Origin: CAYXTC01 sp964479375
GTDB lineage: Bacteria > Patescibacteriota > Minisyncoccia > Minisyncoccales > GWA2-38-27
DNA length: 23,677 bases
Reading direction: 5' to 3'
Assembly: GCA_964479375.1 (NCBI GenBank)
Contig: CAYZKD010000011.1
Location: forward strand, 1-23,677
A program made the position numbers and the translations under genes. The number at the start of each line of letters is the position of its first letter. The first letter of the stretch is position 1. Positions 5,808 to 12,303 of this stretch are shown here, piece after piece. Under the pieces are notes generated by a model, which worked only from the letters and a program-made list of their open reading frames with translations, was not told where the DNA came from and did no database searches.

Positions 5808-6740
5808 TTAATAAAATATGGTTTTGGTCAAGTGATAAGGCATCATTCCCTCGAAAGACTGGCTCTTATTCCATAAAATCCAGTCTATCTCAAAAGGATA
5901 AAGTTTTAGTTCTTTTTTGAAATACTCTACGGCCCAGACGGTCCCCGCTCTGATTTCAACCTCTTCTTCAGACGCCCGGGGGATTAAAACCTTATTTTTT
6001 ATCTTCTTCTCCAGAGAAGAAGAATATTGAAGAATGCCTAAATGATGAAGGATTTGAGGAATCTTGTAGTCTGCAAAACAGGTAAGATATTCCGGATCTT
6101 TAAAAAAGCCAAGTCCCCTACCTTCAAAAGTCCCTATTATGTCTGAGGCTAAGATCTGGGCCCTTTTTAAAAAGAAAATGTCCTCTTTTTTGTAAACAGA
6201 AACGTCTTTAAAACAAGGGAGGCCTTTGTAGATCTCAGGGATAAATAAAGATAATTTATGGTTAGCAGATCTTACAAAATCAACGGAGTTGCCAAACTTT
6301 TTTAACAAAGATTGGCTTACTTCTTTTGCTATTTGCCATCTCTTTTCCAAAAAGAAAAGATTGTCTCCTCCTCCTAGAATTTTTTTGAAGTCTTTAAAAG
6401 AAACCTTAGAAAAATAATCCAGGGAGGCCCTGTCAGGGTTCTCCTCAAAGAATCTCTTCAGGGCAAGAGAAAGCGCAAAATATCCATTATACTTTTGCTT
6501 CCCATGACTAATGGTCCACCTCTCTGCTTTATTATTCCAAAAACAAAAATTTATAGAGTCGAGAATAATAAGGTAGTCTAGAGTCTGAGAGTTATAGTTT
6601 GATTTAAAATGAAATCCACCGGGCCATTGAGGAACGCCCTCTAAGGTTTTGGCCACCTTTTTAATCTTTTCTTTATCTATTTTAACTTGGCCTGCTTTTT
6701 CAACTACTTTTAAAGTCGTTGATCTAACTGGATTTTCCAT
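5808..6740 (-). CDS. qng1: Queuosine-nucleoside glycosylase / Q salvage protein (DUF2419)
   Basis: A 310-residue protein of the Q-salvage family (Qng1, DUF2419, human C9orf64). Visible family blocks are LDSINFCFW (60-68), LKRAQILASDI (191-201), LTCFADYKIPQILHHLGILQYS (219-240), EIRAGTVWAVE (262-272) and IDWILWN (285-291). Family members release the base queuine from queuosine nucleoside or its 5-prime monophosphate, so that Tgt can reuse it. tgt lies 600 bases upstream on the same strand. The ATG follows an intrinsic terminator by 16 bases with no Shine-Dalgarno and no room for a separate promoter, so expression probably depends on reading through the structured RNA upstream. Identification is by motif recall and is strong. 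Confidence 0.88.
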   Translation of the reverse strand: MENPVRSTTLKVVEKAGQVKIDKEKIKKVAKTLEGVPQWPGGFHFKSNYNSQTLDYLIILDSINFCFWNNKAERWTISHGKQKYNGYFALSLALKRFFEENPDRASLDYFSKVSFKDFKKILGGGDNLFFLEKRWQIAKEVSQSLLKKFGNSVDFVRSANHKLSLFIPEIYKGLPCFKDVSVYKKEDIFFLKRAQILASDIIGTFEGRGLGFFKDPEYLTCFADYKIPQILHHLGILQYSSSLEKKIKNKVLIPRASEEEVEIRAGTVWAVEYFKKELKLYPFEIDWILWNKSQSFEGMMPYHLTKTIFY

Positions 6741-6755
6741 ATGTTAATAATAACA

Positions 6756-6782
6756 TAAAAAGGGTCACACTTAGTGTGACCC
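6756..6782 (-). terminator. Intrinsic terminator at the end of the structured RNA
   Basis: GGGTCACAC (6762-6770) and GTGTGACCC (6774-6782) form a perfect 9-bp stem with a 3-base loop. On the minus strand five T residues follow (6757-6761). A further palindrome, ATGTTA-N4-TAACAT (6741-6756), fills the space to the qng1 ATG at 6740. Confidence 0.9.
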
Positions 6783-7057
6783 ATGGGAGAATATCCGCAA
6801 GACATCCTCTCGAGAAGAAAACGGCCTGGACAGTTGGCAGAGGAGATTTTCACTTCATGGGGGTAGCCCTTGTCGGGTCTTAAATCTCACTTCAAAGGGG
6901 GTCTCCCTTCTGCGCTCAGCACCCAACGTGCTCGGACGAAAGCGAGTGTGGTAAACAGCCATACTCGCGCCACTTCTTCCTTGAGCCCTGCCAACTGTCC
7001 AGTGAACTATCCGTCAAAAAGAACAGTTCACTAAACAATTGCCAGGAAAAGAAAAGA
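6757..7057 (-). ncRNA. Unidentified structured RNA (~300 nt) or regulatory leader of qng1
   Basis: No open reading frame fits this stretch. On the minus strand it has a consensus -35 promoter upstream (7064-7094) and an intrinsic terminator at its end. Its fold is multi-branched. A 5-prime hairpin is 7025-7032 with 7001-7008 (8 bp). A perfect 15-bp closing stem, 6988-7002 with 6826-6840, encloses about 147 nt. Inside it are GCGAGT/ACTCGC (6963-6968/6942-6947), AGCAC/GTGCT (6928-6932/6918-6922), an AAGGG/CCCTT hairpin and GAGATTT/AAATCTC (6882-6888/6843-6849). A 9-bp hairpin (6801-6809/6787-6795) precedes the terminator. Conserved marks of RNase P, tmRNA, SRP RNA, 6S and T-box were looked for and not found. 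The ends are approximate. Confidence 0.7.
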
Positions 7058-7063
7058 ACTAAG

Positions 7064-7094
7064 ATTAGATTAGCAAAGCCCTATGGTCTGTCAA
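7064..7094 (-). promoter_or_regulatory. Promoter of the structured RNA
   Basis: On the minus strand a perfect -35 TTGACA (7089-7094) is followed by TCTAAT (7064-7069, 5 of 6) at 19 bases, or by a poorer TAATCT at 16 bases. The expected start is near 7057. It is the only good promoter between tgt and qng1 that points into the RNA. Confidence 0.65.
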
Positions 7095-7175
7095 GGTTAT
7101 GGGCTCTCCTGTGGCACAATTTACGGCATGAATCATTAAATTATATTGCAAAATGAATCAGTTAATGATTTAATC

Positions 7176-7264
7176 CGCGGAGGCCCGTCCTCCCACATTT
7201 TGCTTTTTTGTGGGAGGCCCGTCCTCCCACATTTTGCTTTTTTGTGGGAGGCCCGTCCTCCCAC
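7176..7264 (+). repeat. Three tandem GTGGGAGG hairpins, 34-base period
   Basis: Copies start at 7176, 7210 and 7244. Copies 2 and 3 are identical: GTGGGAGG-CCCGT-CCTCCCAC, and copies 1-2 and 2-3 are joined by ATTTTGCTTTTTT. Copy 1 has a decayed left arm (CGCGGAGG). On the plus strand each stem is followed by a T-rich run, the shape of a terminator, but no plus-strand gene precedes them. The same 21-mer in reverse orientation makes the terminator at 914-943, so it is a dispersed element of this genome. Confidence 0.85.
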
Positions 7265-7341
7265 ATTTTACTGAAAAACGACAAGAGTATTTAAGAAAGC
7301 AGATGACTTTAACTGTCAATTATGTTTCATTGCCTGAACAG

Positions 7342-8487
7342 CTATATCTTGTTTTCTTTTATCTTCTCCCTTATTCCTTCTACAAAAGAGTTATAGTAAA
7401 AAAGGTTATGAAAGGTAAGAAGTTTCATGCCTAAAATCTCTCCACTTCTGAACAAATGCGAGATGTATCCTCTGCTGTAGTTTTGACAGACATAACAGGG
7501 ACACTCCTCATTCAAGGATCTCTTGTCTTTAACAAACCTGCGACTTCTTATATTAAGTTTCCCTTGGCTGGTAAAAGCGATGCCTCGTCTTGCGTTATGG
7601 GTAGGAACAGTGCAATCAAAAAGGTCTACTCCCCTTTTTATGATATTTTCCATATCTTCCAAATATCCGATGCCTAAAAGATGGCGCGGCTTCTTCTCGT
7701 CAAGAAGAGGGACCGTCCAGTCCAAAATCTTGTTCATCGTCTCTTTTTTCTGACCCAAATCGCCCCCTATACCGAACCCCTCAAAATCCAGGGAGTTAAT
7801 ATGCTTTGCACTTTCTTTTCTCAAATCCTCGAATCTTGAACCCTGAACAATGCCGAACAGAGACTGGTTGCTCTTCCAAGCCTTAAGACAAGATTCGGCC
7901 CACCTATGGGTTCTCCCCAAAGCTTTCCGGGCATATTCTTTGCTGGCTAGAGGAGGGGTACACTCGTCAAAAGCAAACATTATGTCACTGCCCAGTTTTT
8001 CCTGAATTCTGATAGACTCTTCGGGGCCTAAAAATAATTTTTTCCCGTCAAAAGGAGACCTGAAAGAAACTCCGTTTCCCCTGATTTTTATCTCTTTGGG
8101 CTGCTGGCTTTTCTCTACTACTTTCTTGCCTTTCCCGGAAAAGTATTTCAAAACCTTACCTACGTTAAAGTCTTTTCCAAACCCCAGACTGAAAACCTGA
8201 AAACCCCCGGAGTCTGTCATCAGGGGCTTTCCCCAGTTCATAAACTTATGAAGCCCCCCTAGTTTATCAACAATGTTTTCTCCGGGTTTTAAATGAAGAT
8301 GGAAAGTATTAGCAATCAGAATCTGACATCCTGCCTTTTCGGCTTCCCTGCTGTCTAGGGTTTTCACCGTAGCCTGGGTGGCTACGGGCACCAGAGAAGG
8401 AGTCCTTACAATCCCATGGCTTGTTTTCAATATTCCAAGCCTAGCCCGGCTTTTTCCAGATTTTTTAATAATCTTGAAGTCAATCAT
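7342..8487 (-). CDS. tgt: tRNA-guanine transglycosylase
   Basis: A 381-residue protein from the ATG at 8487; an in-frame TTG at 8496 also exists. It swaps guanine-34 of GUN-anticodon tRNAs for a 7-deazaguanine base. Catalytic residues are Asp92 in TDSGGFQVFSL, Asp174 in AFDECTPP and the nucleophile Asp291 in LFDCTVPTHNARRG. The zinc site is Cys329, Cys331 and Cys334 (CPCYVC) plus His360. Two oddities stand out. About 27 extra residues lie between FSL (100) and GVSFRS (139). The specificity loop usually written GGLAVGE is GGDLGQK (about 241-247), one residue shorter. With qng1 nearby and no queuosine synthesis genes in the window, queuine rather than preQ1 may be the substrate. It is the last gene of its operon. 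Confidence 0.93.
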   Translation of the reverse strand: MIDFKIIKKSGKSRARLGILKTSHGIVRTPSLVPVATQATVKTLDSREAEKAGCQILIANTFHLHLKPGENIVDKLGGLHKFMNWGKPLMTDSGGFQVFSLGFGKDFNVGKVLKYFSGKGKKVVEKSQQPKEIKIRGNGVSFRSPFDGKKLFLGPEESIRIQEKLGSDIMFAFDECTPPLASKEYARKALGRTHRWAESCLKAWKSNQSLFGIVQGSRFEDLRKESAKHINSLDFEGFGIGGDLGQKKETMNKILDWTVPLLDEKKPRHLLGIGYLEDMENIIKRGVDLFDCTVPTHNARRGIAFTSQGKLNIRSRRFVKDKRSLNEECPCYVCQNYSRGYISHLFRSGEILGMKLLTFHNLFYYNSFVEGIREKIKENKI

Positions 8488-8698
8488 ATATTTCAAATAT
8501 CTTATTTTGTTTTTTTGCTCCCTTTATTATTTTCACCTTGTTGACAGGAATATTCAAAAAAGAGGCAAGAATCCTTATTATTGCCTTGTTCGCCTCACTA
8601 TCTTTTGCCTTCTCTCTAACTTTTATTTTTATCCTGTCTCCTTTCCAAAAAACCTCTTCTTTCTTGGAATTGGGAAAAGCCTTAACTTTTATTAACAT
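8480..8698 (-). CDS. DUF167/YggU family protein
   Basis: A 72-residue protein. The start MLIKVKAFPNSKKEEV, the middle IKVREKAKDSEANKAII and LASFLNIPVNKVKIIKGAKKQNKIFEI reproduce the YggU pattern (basic beta strand, EANKAL.. helix, KGxxSRxK turn). The family is widespread and small, and its function is unknown. Its 3-prime end overlaps the tgt start by 8 bases, and its start overlaps the end of the ATP-cone/nuclease gene by 17, so the three are tightly coupled. Confidence 0.88.
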   Translation of the reverse strand: MLIKVKAFPNSKKEEVFWKGDRIKIKVREKAKDSEANKAIIRILASFLNIPVNKVKIIKGAKKQNKIFEIYD

Positions 8699-9521
8699 TG
8701 AATAATGCTTTTGCCTCTTTTATTGCTTTACTGATATTCCGTGTGGGTATTCCCGCCCTCTTGGACAATTTCCCCGGCTCTTTATTTAAAATTTCTTTCG
8801 CCAGCATTATTCTATACTCTGATAACTTTTTTGCCATTTTTCCTGTCAGAGAAGATAAAATAGTAATAGGGTATAACTGCTTTTTTTCAATAAAAAAAGA
8901 TAAGCCCTTGTTCTTGGGATAACGCCAACTTAAAAGGTCAACATTTACGCAGTCCGAATACCTTTTTGTTTTCTTAGTAAACTTACCATTGGTAACCAAA
9001 ATACTTTTTATCCTCTTGTCCTCGGCCCAGGAGCCCTTTTTAATGTCCAAAAATCTGGCGTGGTTGGCTAAGGCCGCATTAGAATGCACCCTGCCGTCAG
9101 ACAAATGACGGAATTTACATTCTCCGATATAAGTTCTTCCGCCTTTCTCTGCCAGAAAGTCCAGTTCGTATCTGCAACACTTCCCCTGCAATCTGGGGTT
9201 TAGTCTTGTCTTAAAGCCCCTTTCTTTAAAGATCTTGCAGATAAATTTTTCAAAAGGAAATCCCGTAGGTCCTAGTTTCTTTAGGCTTTCTTTAAGGTTA
9301 TACTTTATGCCTGTTTGAAGATTTTCCTTTAAGAGAGCTTTTTCTATCTTCTGGAAGATTTTCGATGTTCTAATACCGGGGTAAATTTCTTTCTCTATTT
9401 TTTCTGTAATTTTTTTAGCCAACTCACGAGAAGCCCCAGCCCTGCGGGCCGAATTATATACCTTTCGGGGAGAAAAGGGCTCTTTCTCGCCATTAAGTTT
9501 TACTACTGTTATTTTTTCCAT
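8682..9521 (-). CDS. ATP-cone domain fused to a PD-(D/E)XK (Mrr-like) nuclease
   Basis: A 279-residue protein. Residues 1-85 look like an ATP-cone (VVKLNGEKEPFSPRKVYNSARRAGAS start, a nucleotide-sensing fold best known from NrdD, NrdA and NrdR). Residues 86-200 look like an Mrr-type restriction endonuclease core: FPFEKFICKIFKERGF, then ELDFLAEKGGRTYIGECKF with Asp121, Glu134 and Lys136 as the D...ExK metal and catalytic residues. Residues 250-275 (KLSKRAGIPTRNISKAIKEAK) look like a helix-hairpin-helix DNA contact. Such fusions occur in archaea and CPR; the target is unknown. The gene overlaps DUF362 by 13 bases. It has no methylase partner here, so a classic restriction system is unlikely. 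Confidence 0.75.
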   Translation of the reverse strand: MEKITVVKLNGEKEPFSPRKVYNSARRAGASRELAKKITEKIEKEIYPGIRTSKIFQKIEKALLKENLQTGIKYNLKESLKKLGPTGFPFEKFICKIFKERGFKTRLNPRLQGKCCRYELDFLAEKGGRTYIGECKFRHLSDGRVHSNAALANHARFLDIKKGSWAEDKRIKSILVTNGKFTKKTKRYSDCVNVDLLSWRYPKNKGLSFFIEKKQLYPITILSSLTGKMAKKLSEYRIMLAKEILNKEPGKLSKRAGIPTRNISKAIKEAKALFNVNKS

Positions 9522-10378
9522 GTTAACTGCTTTTCGATTGAAGAATGCAATTTAAGTTTTCTTGTTTTACAAGATTCCAAATCCTCGCCCACTATCTCTA
9601 TATTTTCAAGGCCGTACTGTCCTAAATTGTCTTCTCTGCAATAAACCAAATATCCTACGTCTTCTGGGTCAATACCCATTATTTCCAAAGCAATCCTGTC
9701 AGCAGCCAAAGAATCCAGCCCGGCTAAAGCCACTTTGGTTTCTACAAGGTCTCCTCGGGTGGGCCCGTTTCCCTCCATACTATAAAAGCCGTCTATAGAA
9801 GCCAAATCCGGCATTTTCCTCTCGGCCAACAAAAGAAGGTTGCGGTTTATTTCTTTCACGCCCTGGTGAACCTTCATTTTATCTTCTTTGATAACCATAC
9901 CCATAGTAAGATTTTTGATAGAAAGAGTGGCAACCACCGCGTTATGGGTTTTTATCTTGGCGGCGGAAATGATAAATATGTCAGGATTAAGCGCCATCCG
10001 GCTCACTTTTATCTTTTCTCCTTTTGAAATCTTCACCTCTAAATAGTCGTCTTTATTAAGGTCTGTAAACTCTATTTCAAAAGGATATTTTTCTCTTAAC
10101 TTTAAAAAGCCAAAGGTCTGATACCCCTCAAAAGTATCATTGGCAGACCCCTCTCCAATTATTATCTTTCCTTCGTAAAAACGGGATAAAAAATCCAAGA
10201 TCCCCCTCATATGGTCAAGATGGGTTGCGGCTTTTTGAAGGTTGGAAGAAACAAAGTTGGGCTTAATAAGGATCTTTTTGTCTTTGACGGCCTCTTTAAT
10301 TTCTTGCTCAATATTCAAGAGAGAATTCAGGATATTTTCCCTTCTCGATTCTCCTTTCACTAAAGAGACTCTACTCAT
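9509..10378 (-). CDS. DUF362 domain protein
   Basis: A 289-residue protein of the DUF362 family. Characteristic blocks are KKILIKPNFVSS (34-45), HLDHMRGIL (53-61), IIIGEGSA (72-79), the KTHNAVVATLSIKNLTMGM stretch (143-161) and DGFYSMEGNGPTRGD (196-210). Members are often annotated as iron-sulfur proteins, but this copy has no CX2CX2C ferredoxin segment, so it is the cluster-free form. The function is unknown. It begins inside the last codons of the PEBP gene (8-base overlap). Confidence 0.85.
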   Translation of the reverse strand: MSRVSLVKGESRRENILNSLLNIEQEIKEAVKDKKILIKPNFVSSNLQKAATHLDHMRGILDFLSRFYEGKIIIGEGSANDTFEGYQTFGFLKLREKYPFEIEFTDLNKDDYLEVKISKGEKIKVSRMALNPDIFIISAAKIKTHNAVVATLSIKNLTMGMVIKEDKMKVHQGVKEINRNLLLLAERKMPDLASIDGFYSMEGNGPTRGDLVETKVALAGLDSLAADRIALEIMGIDPEDVGYLVYCREDNLGQYGLENIEIVGEDLESCKTRKLKLHSSIEKQLTWKK

Positions 10379-10817
10379 CTCTTCGATGATAAATTCCTAT
10401 TAACTCGGCTTCTTCAATAATATGCCCTTCCATCTGATCCTGAACATCTTGTTTATCTGCCCCAGAATCAAGGTTTATTTTCTGATCAAGGGCATACGCT
10501 TTAAAGCAATAATGGTGAGTCCCGCTGGGAGGACAGGGCCCTCCGTAATTATTATTGCCAAAACTGTTTACTCCTTGAGTTGCCCCCTCCGGAACCGAAT
10601 TTTCTTTAACATAAAAAGAAGAGGGGCTGACGTTCCAGACAAGCCAATGGATCCAAGACCCTCCCGGAGCGTCCGGATCCTCCATTATTAAAGCAATGCC
10701 TTGGCACCGATCTGGAATATCTGAAAACTCCAAGGGAGGATTTATATCCTCTCCGTCACAGGTATACTTGGAAGGAATTGAGTTATTATTCTCAAAAGAT
10801 GAACTTTTAATTTTCAT
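10371..10817 (-). CDS. YbhB/YbcL family (PEBP-like) protein
   Basis: A 148-residue protein from the ATG at 10817. The frame stays open upstream, but those codons belong to a dead PIN gene, so the internal ATG is the right start. Family marks are SKYTCDGEDINPPLEFSDIP (16-35), MEDPDAPGGSWIHWLVWN (45-62) with the ligand-pocket residues Asp47, Asp49 and His57, and GGPCPPSGTHHYCFKAYALD (92-111). These are the bacterial relatives of phosphatidylethanolamine-binding protein. It has no signal peptide, so it is cytoplasmic. Its biochemical role is not known. It is in an operon with DUF362 downstream. Confidence 0.9.
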   Translation of the reverse strand: MKIKSSSFENNNSIPSKYTCDGEDINPPLEFSDIPDRCQGIALIMEDPDAPGGSWIHWLVWNVSPSSFYVKENSVPEGATQGVNSFGNNNYGGPCPPSGTHHYCFKAYALDQKINLDSGADKQDVQDQMEGHIIEEAELIGIYHRRDE

Positions 10818-11212
10818 AATTAGAAATTTTAATAGATGTTGGTCATTAGAAATAAGGTCGGCTTCTCCTTTTAAGGAGCAGGCTAAAAAATTGTTATCAT
10901 CCAGGCCTTCTTTTATAATATTTATAGAAGGATAATTTAATACCCCTTGATTCCCAGAAATTTTCTTCAGACAAATTCTCAATAGGCCTCAGAACGCAGA
11001 GTCTGAACTGCTCAGAGAATAACAGTTCAAATTCTGCACCTCTTAAAAGATCTGATAATCTTTCCCAAAAGAAGACGGGCTTCGTTTTTGATGGGCCGGC
11101 CTCATAAGATCTTTACCTCGCCCCTTTTTGCCTTTTCCAATATTTTATGGACTGAGCTGCCTTTGTTAAAAAAAGAGGCAACTAAAAGATTGGCGTCTAA
11201 CACCGCTCTCAT
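10818..11212 (-). pseudogene. Broken PIN-domain ribonuclease (toxin) gene
   Basis: The gene opens at the ATG at 11212, overlapping the pgsA stop by ATGA. The first 36 residues are a clear PIN N-terminus: MRAVLDANLLVASFFNKGSS then VHKILEKAKRGEVKIL, with the first acidic metal ligand Asp6. A TGA at 11102-11104 stops it. Protein-like sequence continues past the stop (PIKNEARLLLGKIIRSF), then shifts frame. The C-terminal PIN block, LDDNNFLACSLKGEADLI and SNDQHLLKFL, is intact just before the PEBP ATG. At least one nonsense codon and one frameshift are needed to join these pieces. No antitoxin gene is recognised next to it. Confidence 0.8.
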
Positions 11213-11796
11213 GGATTTCCATCTTCTTTCTTAGCCAGCAAATTCTTTATGTCATTAGTATAGTAAAAAGCAGAGATCGCTCCCGCCAAAGAGGTGATTA
11301 CTGCAAAATAGATAGAAAACCCGAATACAGGATATTTCACGCTTAACAATATTAGGGGGAAGGCTACCCCTTGCATAAAAGTGGTAAGCTTTCCCACAAA
11401 CCTAACCCGGGGGATGCCAGCCTCTGCCAAAATAGCAGCCAGAAGAACGGGCAATACTAATATCTCCCTGGAAAGAATAATGAAAATCTGTAGCAAATGA
11501 TATCTGGTCAGAAGGGAGTCCCCTGTAAATTTTATCAGCAAAGCCAGAACCGTGCCTACCATTAAAAATCTGTCTGCTGCCATATCAAACTGCCTGCCAA
11601 ATTCTGTGGTCTCCCTAAGCCTTCTGGCCAAGAAGCCGTCAAAAAAATCAGTAAGCATGCCAAGAGTAAAAAGACCGACGATATAAATGAGATCAAACCC
11701 GGCAAAGACATAATAAATGGTAACAATTGTAATAATCACCCGGCTGAAAGTCAAGAAGTTGGGCAGATTCCATATTTTTTCCTGGTTGTTGCTCAT
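11209..11796 (-). CDS. CDP-alcohol phosphatidyltransferase (PgsA-like)
   Basis: A 195-residue integral membrane enzyme. The CDP-alcohol transferase signature D-X2-DG-X2-AR-X8-G-X3-D-X3-D is complete: Asp50, Asp53, Gly54, Ala57-Arg58, Gly67, Asp71 and Asp75. About five or six hydrophobic helices follow the family layout. The N-terminal NLPNFLTFSRVIITI is typical of phosphatidylglycerophosphate synthase, so PgsA is the best guess, though the alcohol substrate cannot be fixed. It lies 5 bases after a 33-codon membrane peptide gene and overlaps the PIN remnant by ATGA. Confidence 0.85.
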   Translation of the reverse strand: MSNNQEKIWNLPNFLTFSRVIITIVTIYYVFAGFDLIYIVGLFTLGMLTDFFDGFLARRLRETTEFGRQFDMAADRFLMVGTVLALLIKFTGDSLLTRYHLLQIFIILSREILVLPVLLAAILAEAGIPRVRFVGKLTTFMQGVAFPLILLSVKYPVFGFSIYFAVITSLAGAISAFYYTNDIKNLLAKKEDGNP

Positions 11797-11801
11797 AAAA
11801 G

Positions 11802-11903
11802 CTAATTAAAGAAATTAATTAAGTTCCTGGCAATGTAGAAAATAAAAAATATGCCGAATATTAAGAAAATAAGAACGAAAATCCAGATAATTTTGTCTAA
11901 CAT
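11802..11903 (-). CDS. 33-residue single-span membrane peptide
   Basis: The ATG at 11903 begins one base after the stop of the WYL-like gene, and the TAG (11802-11804) lies 5 bases before the pgsA ATG, so it fills the gap in the operon exactly. The peptide starts MLDKIIW, continues as an uninterrupted hydrophobic helix of about 20 residues (Ile/Phe/Leu) and ends in IARNLINFFN. No family is recognised. Position and composition argue for a real gene; there is no strong Shine-Dalgarno. Confidence 0.55.
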   Translation of the reverse strand: MLDKIIWIFVLIFLIFGIFFIFYIARNLINFFN

Positions 11904-11904
11904 A

Positions 11905-12234
11905 TTAAAAACTCACTTCCCAGTTATTGCGAGGGTTAAACCTGTTCCCTGTTTTTTTAACAGACTTGATCTTTCCGATAATAAAAGAGTCAAGATGTTT
12001 ATCTCCGCTCCCCACCGTATAGCCGTTAAATATATGCCCCGGCGTTATGTGTTCTTTGCCGTAAATTAAGATCTCTCCCTCTTCTCCGCTGTCTGTGGCA
12101 ATGTTATAAGGCTCCACCTCGCGCCAGCCCGCTTTGGCGTTCTCCGTATCGGGATAATAAATCATAACAGTTTCTCTTTTTTTCGCGGACTCCGCTATCT
12201 TTTCAATGATTTTTCGGTAATCTGTATAATCCAT
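11905..12234 (-). CDS. WYL-domain-like protein
   Basis: A 109-residue protein. After an N-terminal helix, the segments VMIYYPDTENAKAGWREVEP (23-42), EILIYGKEH (54-62) and LDSFIIGKIKSVKKTGNRFN (81-100) follow the beta-barrel pattern of WYL domains, ligand-binding modules usually attached to a helix-turn-helix. Here there is no DNA-binding domain. First gene of the 12.2-7.3 kb operon. A possible -10 element TAGAAT (12244-12249) would put transcription start almost at the ATG. The family call is tentative; any SH3-like barrel could look similar. Confidence 0.5.
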   Translation of the reverse strand: MDYTDYRKIIEKIAESAKKRETVMIYYPDTENAKAGWREVEPYNIATDSGEEGEILIYGKEHITPGHIFNGYTVGSGDKHLDSFIIGKIKSVKKTGNRFNPRNNWEVSF

Positions 12235-12261
12235 ATTTATTTTATTCTAACGCGGGAACGG

Positions 12262-12297
12262 ATTAAATAAAAGCCCAAGATAATTTCTTGGGCTTTT
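12262..12297 (-). terminator. leuA terminator
   Basis: AAAAGCCCAAGA (12269-12280) pairs with TCTTGGGCTTTT (12286-12297) over 12 bp around a 5-base loop. On the minus strand the stem ends in TTTT then ATTTAAT; on the plus strand six T residues follow the GGGC, so it may work both ways. It lies 7 bases after the leuA stop and separates leuA from the next operon. Confidence 0.9.
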
Positions 12298-12303
12298 TTA
12301 AAT

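Noticed and set aside
6757..7057. RNase P RNA, tmRNA, SRP RNA, 6S RNA or T-box leader
   Set aside because: None of the conserved blocks was found (GAGGAAAGUCC, a CCA end with tag frame, GGAAGGAAGCAGC, a single long bulged hairpin, or the T-box core). A short CTGTTTACC shared with 4.5S RNA lies in a different hairpin and is taken as chance.
7210..7434. Plus-strand frame of 74 codons over the triple hairpin
   Set aside because: Its first part is translated repeat DNA and its second part lies antisense to the tgt end.
10818..10982. Extended 203-residue PEBP starting at a TTG at 10982
   Set aside because: The extra N-terminus is the C-terminal end of a PIN domain; PEBP homology begins at the ATG at 10817.
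10818..11212. TGA read as glycine (SR1/Gracilibacteria code) to rescue the PIN gene
   Set aside because: Other genes here end at TGA in ATGA-coupled pairs, and reading through this TGA meets another stop soon after.
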